Positions 5,943-11,953 of a stretch of 11,953 bases of DNA are shown here, piece after piece. Origin of the DNA: Verrucomicrobiota bacterium (GTDB taxonomy: Bacteria > Verrucomicrobiota > Verrucomicrobiia > Opitutales > Opitutaceae). Each line of letters begins with the position of its first letter. The first letter of the stretch is position 1. The notes under the pieces are model-generated. The model was not told the DNA's origin, made no database searches, and was given only the letters and a program-made list of their open reading frames with translations. The stretch is from positions 1-11,953 of the forward strand of contig JAEXPL010000456.1 of the NCBI GenBank assembly GCA_023446865.1. Direction: 5' to 3'. The translations under genes were made by a program, and so were the position numbers.

Positions 5943-6317
5943 TCACCCGAGCAGCTTCGCCTGGGCGTCGAGGTGCTTCTTGATGCTGCCGCACACCGTG
6001 TCGCACATCGTGAAGATGCCCGGATCGGCGATGGCGTAGAGCACGTTCAGCCCCTGCTTGCGACGCTTCAGCAGCCCGCTGGCCACGAGCACCTGGAGAT
6101 GCTTGGAGATGTTCGCCTGACTCGTCTCCTGCTGTTCGACGAGCGCGGTCACGGTCATCTCGCCCCCGCGCAACGCCATGAGGATGCGCAGGCGCATCGG
6201 CTCGCCCATCGCGCGAAAACGCTGGGCGATGAGTTCGATCGTCTCGGGCGTCAGCTCCTTGGGCATGTCCGCCACGAGATGGGAAAACCCGTCCCCGATC
6301 GAGCCTAAATCCACCAT
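5943..6317 (-). CDS. ArsR/SmtB-family winged-helix transcriptional regulator
   Basis: This 124-residue DNA-binding repressor-type protein has a complete winged helix-turn-helix: AQRFRAMGEPMRLRILMALR (31-50), recognition helix region TSQANISKHLQVLVASGLLK (65-84) and wing RRKQGLNVLYAIADP. The alpha-3 metal motif of arsenic sensors (ELCVCDL type) is absent: the equivalent stretch MTVTALVEQQE has no cysteine. Two cysteines occur in the last helix, Cys105 and Cys109 (MCDTVC), a possible metal or thiol-redox switch. The start at 6317 (MVDLGS) is preferred by length; an internal ATG at 6266 (MPKELT) is possible, and neither has a strong ribosome-binding site. It is divergent from the hybrid kinase gene across about 160 bases, so it may regulate itself and perhaps the kinase. 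The effector cannot be told from sequence. Confidence 0.88.
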   Translation of the reverse strand: MVDLGSIGDGFSHLVADMPKELTPETIELIAQRFRAMGEPMRLRILMALRGGEMTVTALVEQQETSQANISKHLQVLVASGLLKRRKQGLNVLYAIADPGIFTMCDTVCGSIKKHLDAQAKLLG

Positions 6318-6420
6318 TAACCATGTGGCTATGCAGGCGCGAACACGCCGCGCTCCACCCCGGCCGGCGCCCACCGCCACCACACACCCGGCTTCGCCCC
6401 GCACCGAGTGGCCGGACGAT

Positions 6421-6448
6421 TTGCCTGTTGCCGTGTAGCCGATACCAT
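6421..6448 (+). promoter_or_regulatory. Candidate promoter of the kinase-regulator operon
   Basis: TTGCCT (6421-6426) and TACCAT (6443-6448) are separated by 16 bases on the plus strand, 33 bases before the preferred kinase ATG. It lies in the divergent arsR-kinase spacer and, if real, rules out the longer kinase frame starting at 6323. The match to sigma-70 consensus is moderate. Confidence 0.3.
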
Positions 6449-6481
6449 GGCGTTGCCCGTAGCCGGCCCGATCCCCAATCC

Positions 6482-9400
6482 ATGCCCTCCGGCCCGACGA
6501 TCCACGACACCCTGCTCGCCCAGAGCCTCCTGCCTGCCGCCGAGCTGGAACCCGGTTCCGAGACGATCCGCCGCGGCAACGCCGCGCTCGCCAGCTTGGT
6601 CGGGCGCACCGAGGACTCGCTCGCCGGGCTGCCGTTCTCCCGCTTCGCCACCCCGGCGGAACGCGCGGCCGTCCGGGCACATCTCGTCGCCGGGGCCGAC
6701 TCGCCCCCGCTGCCCTGCCATCTCGCCTCGGACGAGGGCCGGTTGCGCTCCGTCGCCCTCGCGCTCCACCACACGCCGCCGGCCCGCCGGCACGGCCCGC
6801 CGCCCCGACGCCTGCTGTTGGCGATTCCAACACCAGACGAGGCCTGTCCCGCCGCGCCCTCCGCCGCACCGGAGCCCGGCAACATCTTCCGCCACATCGT
6901 CCTCAGCGCCAACGAGGGCATCTGGATCATCGACGCCGACCAGCGCACCACCTTCGTCAACCCGCGCATGGCCGAGATGCTCGGTTCCACCCCGGACGCG
7001 TTGCGCGGCCGCGCCATCACCGAGTTCATTCTCCCCGAGGATCTCGCCGACCATGCCGACCAGTTGGCGCGCCGCCGCGACGGCACCTCCGCCCGCTACG
7101 AACGTCGGTTGCGCCGCGCGGACGGCACCACCCTCTGGACCCTCGTCGCCGGCACTCCGTTGCATGATGCCGACGGCTGTTATCAGGGCTCCTTCGGCCT
7201 CTTCTCCGACATCACCGAGCGCAAACGCGCCGACCACGCCCTCCAGCTCAGCGAAAAACGCTACCGCAGCCTCCTCGCCGCCACCACCGACTACGTCTTC
7301 ACCGTCCCGTATCACGACGGCCAACCCGGCGCCACCATCCACGGCCCAGGCTGCGTGAAGGTCACCGGTTACGAACCGCACGACTACACCAACGACCCGT
7401 ATCTCTGGTACCGCATGATCGCGCCCGACGACCGTTCGCTCGTCGAGCAGCACATCCGGCACACCACCGCCGGCGAACGCGCCGACACCATCGAGCACCG
7501 CCTCCTCCATCGCGACGGCACCGTGCGCTGGGTCCGCAACACCCTCGTCCCCCGGCGCGACTCCGCCGGGCGCCTCGTCGCGGTCGACGGCCTCGTCACC
7601 GACATCACCGAACGCACCGTCGCCCTCCAGCAGTTGCGGGAACGCGAAAGCCTCTATCGCGCCGTCATCGAGACCTCCGTCGACGGTTTTTGGATCACCG
7701 ATTTCCAGGGCCGGCTGCTGGAGGTCAACGACGCCTACGTCCGCCGCTCCGGCTACTCCCGCGCCGAACTCCTCCATCTCCGCATCCCCGATCTCGAGGC
7801 CGCCGAGTCCGCCGCCGAAACCGCCACGCACATCGCCCGCGTCCGCCGCGACGGCTACGACCTGTTCGAGTCGCGCCATCGCACCAAGGACGGCACGATC
7901 TGGCAGGTCGAGGTCAACGCGACCTACTGGCCCATCGGCGACGGCCGCCTCTTCGTCTTCATCCGCGACATCAACCGCCGCAAGCGCTCCGAATCGCTCC
8001 TGCGCGCCCGTCTCCAGTTCTCCGAGCTCAGTCGGCGCAACGATATCGACAGCATCCTCCAGGCCGCGCTCGACAACGCCGAGCTCCACACCGGCAGTTC
8101 CATCGGCTTCTTCCACTTCATCGACTCCGACCAGGAGAACATCACCCTCCAAACTTGGTCGACCAACACCCTGCGCGACTTCTGCCGCGCCGAGGGCAAG
8201 GGGCGCCATTATCCCGTCTCCCAAGCCGGAGTCTGGGCCGATTGCATCCACGCGCGCACTCCGGTCGTCCACAACGACTACGCGGCCCTTCCCGCCCCAA
8301 AGGGCCTGCCGCCCGGGCACGCCCACCTGGTCCGCGAGCTCACCGTGCCCATCCTCCGCGACGACCGCGTGGTCGCCATCATCGGCGTCGGCAACAAGAC
8401 CGCCGACTACACCGCCGAGGATGTCGAGGTCGTTCGGGAGCTCGCCGATGTCGCCATGGACTTCGTCCAGCGCCTGCACGCAGAACAATCCCTGCGCCGC
8501 AGCGAACACCAGCTTCGGCTCATCATCGACTCGGTTCCCGCGCTCATCGCCTACGTCGACACCGACCTCCACTACCGCCTGCTCAACGAGGCCTTCCACC
8601 TATGGTCCGGCGATCCGCTCAGCGAGATCCTCCGCCGCACGGTGCCGGAACAGGTCGGCCCCACGGCTTGGGCCGAGCTCGCGCCGCTCTTCGCCCGCGC
8701 CTTCGCCGGCGAGACCGTTGTCTTCGAGAAACAGATTCCGTTGCCCAATGCCGGCCTCCGGTGGCTCCACGGTTCCTACACCCCTGATCACGGCCCCGAC
8801 GGCCAAGTGCGCGGCGTTGTCGAACTCATCCACGACGTCAGCGTCCCCAAGCAGCTCGAGGCCCAGCTCCTCCGCGCCCAACGCCTCGAGGTTGTCGGCC
8901 GCCTCGCCAGCGGCGTCGCCCACGCCCTCAACAACATCCTCCAGCCCGTCCTCATGGCCCCGCGCCTCCTGCGCCCGGCCATCTCCGACCCCGAGACGCT
9001 CGCCCTGGTCGATACCATCGAGGGCAGCGTCCGTCGCGGCGCCGAGATCATCAAGCAGCTCCTCGCCTTCGGCCGCGGCTCCGAAGCCCGCCGCATCCCG
9101 CTCCGCTTGGAAACGCTCATCGTCGACCTGGCGCGCATCCTCCGGGAGACGCTGCCCAAGGCCATCGTGCTGCGCTGCGAGCTGCCGCCCCTGCCCCACC
9201 AGATCCTCGCCGATCCCACCCAGATCCACCAGGTGCTCATGAACCTCTGCGTCAACGCCCGCGACGCCATGCGCGAGGGCGGCACGCTCACCATCCGGCT
9301 GGAGCAGGCGACGTTCGACCAACCGCTGCCCGATGCCATCCCGGCCGGCCGCATCGGCCGTTTTCAGGCGATCGCGGTTTCGGATACCGGCACCGGCATC

Positions 9401-10012
9401 GCCCCTGAGAACCTTCCGAAGCTTTTCGATCCGTTCTTCACCACCAAGGACGTGGGCGAGGGCACCGGCCTCGGCCTGCCCACCGTCCTCGGCATCGTCC
9501 GCAGCCACGAGGGCTTCGTGCACGTCGCCAGCACCCCGGGCCACGGCAGCGTCTTCCGCGTGTTCCTGCCCGAGAACAACCACTGCGCCGCCCCATCCGC
9601 CCCCGCCGCCCCCGCCGTCAGCGTCCCCGCCGTCGCTGTCCCCGCCGGGCGCCATGTGCTCGTCGTCGACGACGAGGAACCCGTCCGCACCCTCATCCGC
9701 CAGACCCTCGTCGCGCACGGCTTCCACGTCAGCGAAGCCGCCAACGGTGCCGAGGCCCTCGTCATGCTCGCCCAGCGCGAGGCCGGCATCGACCTCGTTG
9801 TCGTCGATCTGCTGATGCCGGTGATGGACGGCGCCAGCCTCATCCACGAACTGCACCGCCGCCGCCCCCGCCTCCCGATCATCGCTATGAGCGGACACCT
9901 CGGGCACTCGCAGGTCGCCCCGGCCCTCCGTCCCGCGCTCCGCACGCTGCTCCCCAAACCATTCGACGCCGCCCAGCTCCTCGCCGCGATCCAGCTCGCG
10001 ACGACGGCTTGA
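6482..10012 (+). CDS. Soluble multi-PAS/GAF hybrid sensor histidine kinase with C-terminal receiver
   Basis: This 1176-residue signalling kinase has no membrane helix, so it senses cytoplasmic cues. Order: a degenerate PAS-like N-terminus (about 8-85), PAS (134-253, ending FSDITERKRA), PAS (257-382, ending VTDITERTVA), PAS (387-507), GAF (508-669), PAS (673-795), HisKA (796-864), HATPase (about 907-1032), an Ala/Pro linker, and a receiver (1057-1172). The GAF domain carries a well-marked motif set (GFFHFIDSDQ, NDYAALPAPKGLPPGH, GVGNK). In the H box, His814 is followed by Ala (GVAHALNNIL) where this kinase group normally has Asp. The ATPase boxes look intact: NLCVNARDAM, DTGTGIAP, GEGTGLGLP. 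The receiver has Asp1063-Asp1064, phospho-acceptor Asp1109, Ser1137 and Lys1159. There is no HPt domain. The ATG at 6482 is preferred; the in-frame extension to 6323 is Arg/Pro-rich with no domain. A response-regulator gene follows 35 bases later. Confidence 0.92.
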   Translation: MPSGPTIHDTLLAQSLLPAAELEPGSETIRRGNAALASLVGRTEDSLAGLPFSRFATPAERAAVRAHLVAGADSPPLPCHLASDEGRLRSVALALHHTPPARRHGPPPRRLLLAIPTPDEACPAAPSAAPEPGNIFRHIVLSANEGIWIIDADQRTTFVNPRMAEMLGSTPDALRGRAITEFILPEDLADHADQLARRRDGTSARYERRLRRADGTTLWTLVAGTPLHDADGCYQGSFGLFSDITERKRADHALQLSEKRYRSLLAATTDYVFTVPYHDGQPGATIHGPGCVKVTGYEPHDYTNDPYLWYRMIAPDDRSLVEQHIRHTTAGERADTIEHRLLHRDGTVRWVRNTLVPRRDSAGRLVAVDGLVTDITERTVALQQLRERESLYRAVIETSVDGFWITDFQGRLLEVNDAYVRRSGYSRAELLHLRIPDLEAAESAAETATHIARVRRDGYDLFESRHRTKDGTIWQVEVNATYWPIGDGRLFVFIRDINRRKRSESLLRARLQFSELSRRNDIDSILQAALDNAELHTGSSIGFFHFIDSDQENITLQTWSTNTLRDFCRAEGKGRHYPVSQAGVWADCIHARTPVVHNDYAALPAPKGLPPGHAHLVRELTVPILRDDRVVAIIGVGNKTADYTAEDVEVVRELADVAMDFVQRLHAEQSLRRSEHQLRLIIDSVPALIAYVDTDLHYRLLNEAFHLWSGDPLSEILRRTVPEQVGPTAWAELAPLFARAFAGETVVFEKQIPLPNAGLRWLHGSYTPDHGPDGQVRGVVELIHDVSVPKQLEAQLLRAQRLEVVGRLASGVAHALNNILQPVLMAPRLLRPAISDPETLALVDTIEGSVRRGAEIIKQLLAFGRGSEARRIPLRLETLIVDLARILRETLPKAIVLRCELPPLPHQILADPTQIHQVLMNLCVNARDAMREGGTLTIRLEQATFDQPLPDAIPAGRIGRFQAIAVSDTGTGIAPENLPKLFDPFFTTKDVGEGTGLGLPTVLGIVRSHEGFVHVASTPGHGSVFRVFLPENNHCAAPSAPAAPAVSVPAVAVPAGRHVLVVDDEEPVRTLIRQTLVAHGFHVSEAANGAEALVMLAQREAGIDLVVVDLLMPVMDGASLIHELHRRRPRLPIIAMSGHLGHSQVAPALRPALRTLLPKPFDAAQLLAAIQLATTA

Positions 10013-10047
10013 AACCCGGCCCGCTCCACTAAACACTCTCCGCTGTG

Positions 10048-10731
10048 ATGATGGGTTCCCCTTCCACCGCCGCCGGGCCGGCCGCACCGACACGCCTTCT
10101 CCTGATCGACGACCATCGTATCCTGCGCGATGGGCTTCGCGCCCTGCTCGCCCGCCATCGGGAGTTCCTCGTCATCGGCGAGGCGGGCGACGGCGCCTCG
10201 GCGCTCCGGGCCGTGCGCTCCCAGACGCCCGACATCGTGATCCTCGATGTCCACCTTCCGGATATGAGCGGGATCGAGGTCGCGCGCCGCATCCTCGCCG
10301 TGTTCTCCGAGGTGAAGGTGATCGTCCTCTCCTCCGACCACAGCCACGCCTGCGTGCATGAGGCGCTGCTCGCCGGCGTCTCCGGTTACGTGCTCAAGGA
10401 CAACGCCACCGACGAGCTCATCCGCGCCCTGCACAGCGTCGTCGCCGGCCAGCTCTACCTCTGCCCCGAGGTCAGCACCGACATCGTCGCCAACTACCGC
10501 AGCGGCATGATGCCCAACGTCACCCCGCCCCAGCCCCTGCTTTCCTCCCGGGAACTGCAGGTGCTCAAGCTCCTCGCCGACGGCCTGCGCACAAAGGAAA
10601 TCGCCGATCGCCTCGGGGTCGGTGCCAAGACCGTGGAGACCTATCGCGCACGCCTCATGGAGAAGCTCAAGCTTACCTCCGTCGCCGAGCTCACCCGCTA
10701 CGCCGTCCGCGAAGGCATCGTCGCCCCGTAG
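10048..10731 (+). CDS. NarL/LuxR-type response regulator
   Basis: This 227-residue DNA-binding response regulator probably receives phosphate from the adjacent kinase. The receiver domain has acidic Asp21-Asp22 (LLLIDDHRILRDG), acceptor Asp67 (IVILDVHLPDMSG), the SSD switch region and Lys117 (YVLKDN). The C-terminal LuxR/GerE helix-turn-helix covers about 164-224 (LSSRELQVLKLLADGLRTKE, then KTVETYRARLMEKL). The start is ambiguous among GTG 10045, ATG 10048 and ATG 10051, with no clear ribosome-binding site; all keep the domain intact. The gene begins 35 bases after the kinase stop on the same strand, so the two form an operon. All phosphorylation residues are present. Its target genes are not evident. 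Confidence 0.93.
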   Translation: MMGSPSTAAGPAAPTRLLLIDDHRILRDGLRALLARHREFLVIGEAGDGASALRAVRSQTPDIVILDVHLPDMSGIEVARRILAVFSEVKVIVLSSDHSHACVHEALLAGVSGYVLKDNATDELIRALHSVVAGQLYLCPEVSTDIVANYRSGMMPNVTPPQPLLSSRELQVLKLLADGLRTKEIADRLGVGAKTVETYRARLMEKLKLTSVAELTRYAVREGIVAP

Positions 10732-10789
10732 CGACCCTTCGGCCGTGTCGCTGGCCGCCGGAGTCGTTCCGTCGTCCATCGCTCCGTGG

Positions 10790-10809
10790 CGCCGCTCGCC
10801 AGAGCGGCG
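10790..10809. other. Perfect 8-bp hairpin after the response regulator gene
   Basis: CGCCGCTC (10790-10797) and GAGCGGCG (10802-10809) enclose the loop GCCA. It lies 58 bases after the response-regulator stop, in the spacer shared with the convergent recR gene, so it may act as a transcript-end structure for either strand. There is no T-tract. Confidence 0.4.
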
Positions 10810-10857
10810 ATCCGAGCCGCCCGTTCTCCCTTCGATGGCCGGCTGAACTCTACCGCC

Positions 10858-10906
10858 ACCGGCCACCGACAACCGGTCACCGTCGACCGTCCACGGTCAA
10901 CCGCTC
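10858..10906 (-). repeat. Degenerate 7-base tandem array downstream of recR
   Basis: Seven consecutive 7-base units on the plus strand: ACCGGCC, ACCGACA, ACCGGTC, ACCGTCG, ACCGTCC, ACGGTCA, ACCGCTC. The AC starts fall at exactly 7-base steps from 10858 to 10900. On the recR strand the unit reads NNNCGGT and the array begins 8 bases past the stop. The register is strict although three positions per unit vary freely. Confidence 0.65.
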
Positions 10907-10913
10907 CCGCCGT

Positions 10914-11507
10914 TCACCGGTACTCGCGCCGCGCTTCCAGCGCGCTCTTCAGCGTGACGGAATCCGCGTAGAGCACGCCGCCGCCGCTGGGCAGGCCGAA
11001 ACCGATCCGCGACACCTTCACCGTCCCGGCCGGAATCTTCTCCGTGATGAAATGGCAGGTCGCCTCGCCCTCGATGTCGTTGGACAACGCCAGGATCAGC
11101 TCGCGGATCTCGCCGGCCTGCAGGCGCCGAACGCGCGAACCGAGGTTGAGCTGCTCCGGACCGACTCCATGGATCGGCGACAATTTACCATGCAGCACGT
11201 GGTAGCGCCCGCGGTAGGCGCCGCTGCGCTCGATCGCCACCAAGTCGGGCACATGCTCGACCACGCAGACCAGTGCCGCCTCGCGCTTCGCGTCGGCGCA
11301 CACCGCACAAGCGTCGCCCTCGGCCAGATTGCCGCACACCGGGCAACGGCCCACGATCTTCGCCGCCGCCTCCAGCGCCCCGATCAGCTGCGCCACCCGC
11401 TCCGGTCGTTCCACGAGCAGATGCAGCGCGATCCGCTCGGCCGAGCGATAGCCCAGACCGGGCAGTTGCTTGAGCTGCTTCTGCAACGCCTCGAACGCGG
11501 GAGTCAT
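10914..11507 (-). CDS. recR: Recombination mediator protein RecR
   Basis: RecR acts with RecF/RecO to load RecA on gapped DNA. The 197-residue length is normal for the family. The N-terminal helix-hairpin-helix region reads LKQLPGLGYRSAERIALHLL (12-31). The C4 zinc finger has Cys55, Cys58, Cys67 and Cys70 (CPVC and CAVC). The Toprim domain follows with VCVVEHVPDLVAIERSG (80-96, acidic Glu84), YHVLHGKLSPIHGVGPEQLN (102-121) and LSNDIEGEATCHFI (141-154). The C-terminal RecR motif is GFGLPSGGGVLYADSVTL (169-186). The start matches the usual family N-terminus, although the ribosome-binding site is weak. It lies 114 bases downstream of ybaB on the same strand, the usual ybaB-recR order, but the gap is longer than usual and contains a strong hairpin and a tandem array. 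Confidence 0.96.
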   Translation of the reverse strand: MTPAFEALQKQLKQLPGLGYRSAERIALHLLVERPERVAQLIGALEAAAKIVGRCPVCGNLAEGDACAVCADAKREAALVCVVEHVPDLVAIERSGAYRGRYHVLHGKLSPIHGVGPEQLNLGSRVRRLQAGEIRELILALSNDIEGEATCHFITEKIPAGTVKVSRIGFGLPSGGGVLYADSVTLKSALEARREYR

Positions 11508-11542
11508 GGGATTTTCAGTTGGCGGTCCTTAGTCTTCGATTG

Positions 11543-11580
11543 GCCGGTGCTCCGACTCCCACCGGAGTCCGAGAACCGGC
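11543..11580. repeat. 17-bp-arm hairpin between ybaB and recR
   Basis: Arms at 11543-11559 and 11564-11580 are complementary at 15 of 17 positions around a 4-base loop CACC; outer GCCGGT pairs with ACCGGC. It is the longest stem in the window. No T-tract follows on the minus strand, so it more likely tunes recR expression or stabilises transcripts than terminates. Confidence 0.6.
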
Positions 11581-11591
11581 AGCCGCCACCC

Positions 11592-11626
11592 AATCGCAAA
11601 TCGGCAATCCGCAATCGAAAATCAGA
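11592..11626 (-). repeat. Degenerate 7-base tandem array overlapping the ybaB stop
   Basis: Five units in strict 7-base register on the plus strand: AATCGCA, AATCGGC, AATCCGC, AATCGAA, AATCAGA. On the ybaB strand the unit reads roughly NNNGATT, and the first unit includes the TGA stop at 11622-11624. The type of repeat matches the array after recR, but the unit sequence is different. Confidence 0.65.
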
Positions 11627-11930
11627 ACATTCCCGGCATCTGGAACGCCGCGGTGATCTTCTGCATCTCGGATTCGTTGAGCGCCTTGGCCTTTGCCGCC
11701 GCCTCCTGCACCGCGGACAGAAGAGTGTCGGAGACGAGCTTCGCGTCCTCCTTCAGGAACTCCGGATCGAGGGACAACGCGACAAACTTCCCCTGGCCGT
11801 TGACCTTGATCTTCACGGCGCCGCCACCGCTGGAGACATCGATCTCCTTCTTCTCGAGTTCCTGCTGAAGCACTTCGATCTGCTTCTGCATCTTCGCCGC
11901 CTGTTTCAACATTTTGCCGAGTCCAGCCAT
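11622..11930 (-). CDS. ybaB: YbaB/EbfC-family nucleoid-associated protein
   Basis: This 102-residue dimeric DNA-binding protein of the YbaB/EbfC family is often encoded between dnaX and recR. The family pattern is complete: an N-terminal helical stretch starting MAGLGKMLKQAAKMQKQIEV, the beta segment VSSGGGAVKIKVNGQGKFVA (32-51), LSLDPEFLKEDAKLVSDTLL (52-71), a long C-terminal helix (QEAAAKAKALNESEMQKI) and a Gly/Met-rich tail AFQMPGMF. The ATG at 11930 is the standard family start. No ribosome-binding site is evident in the 23 visible upstream bases. It precedes recR on the minus strand; dnaX would be expected further upstream, outside the window. Its stop codon is embedded in a 7-base tandem array. 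Confidence 0.95.
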   Translation of the reverse strand: MAGLGKMLKQAAKMQKQIEVLQQELEKKEIDVSSGGGAVKIKVNGQGKFVALSLDPEFLKEDAKLVSDTLLSAVQEAAAKAKALNESEMQKITAAFQMPGMF

Positions 11931-11953
11931 GGTACGAAATGGGTTTGGGTTTT

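Noticed and set aside
6323..6481. In-frame 53-residue N-terminal extension of the hybrid kinase
   Set aside because: Arg/Pro-rich with no domain. It nearly fills the divergent spacer, leaving no room for promoters, and a candidate promoter lies inside it.
6329..10872. Long minus-strand open frames (756, 497 and 502 residues) opposite the kinase and regulator
   Set aside because: They are antisense shadows of a GC-rich coding region: low-complexity Gly/Ala/Val/Asp/Glu-rich composition, no domains and no ribosome-binding sites, while the plus strand gives complete recognisable domains.
1107..11580. Classical intrinsic terminators at the hairpins
   Set aside because: None of the stems is followed by a T-tract on the relevant strand, so only low-confidence terminator calls were made at sites placed after genes.
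10858..11626. CRISPR array, considered because of regular repeats
   Set aside because: Units are only 7 bases and directly adjacent, with no 23-40 base repeats, no spacers and no cas genes.
11931..11953. AAACCC twice upstream of ybaB (telomere-like motif)
   Set aside because: Only two copies at the window edge; too short to interpret.

Overview
The window is very GC-rich, with C/G-biased third codon positions and dense coding. A serpin, a secreted GH10 enzyme, a large soluble multi-PAS hybrid kinase and a ybaB-recR pair fit a soil or freshwater member of the Verrucomicrobiota, most likely Opitutaceae. That placement is an inference from protein style and context; there is no rRNA gene or other marker here.

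Layout. (1) 2-1021, plus strand: the C-terminal part of a RecQ helicase, cut by the window edge. (2) 1233-2368, minus strand: two small envelope proteins with a 4-base ATGA overlap. One is a single-pass membrane protein whose outer domain resembles ExbD/TolR; the other is a lipoprotein of unknown function. (3) 2369-2881: a 513-base stretch without a convincing gene but with many inverted repeats. (4) 2882-5692, minus strand: a secreted serpin and a secreted GH10 xylanase-type enzyme. They are separate transcription units, but about 50 bases upstream of each start codon align without gaps and include a plausible 17-bp-spaced promoter, so co-regulation is likely. (5) 5803-5864: a compact two-hairpin repeat closed by an 8-bp outer stem. 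(6) 5943-6317, minus strand: an ArsR-family regulator, divergent from (7) 6482-10731, plus strand: a two-gene signalling unit of a cytoplasmic PAS/GAF hybrid histidine kinase and a NarL/LuxR-type response regulator. (8) 10914-11930, minus strand: recR and the upstream ybaB/ebfC, the usual recombination-mediator neighbourhood (dnaX would be expected beyond the right edge, but is not visible).

How the genes work together. RecQ and RecR both belong to DNA repair but lie at opposite ends of the window. The kinase and regulator form a probable phosphorelay. The xylanase and serpin form a probable co-regulated secreted pair.

Non-coding patterns stand out. Short degenerate tandem arrays with 7- or 8-base units sit at or just after the stop codons of recQ, recR and ybaB, each with a different unit sequence. 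Most spacers hold strong hairpins without a T-tract. I found no tRNA, rRNA, CRISPR array, insertion sequence or phage gene.
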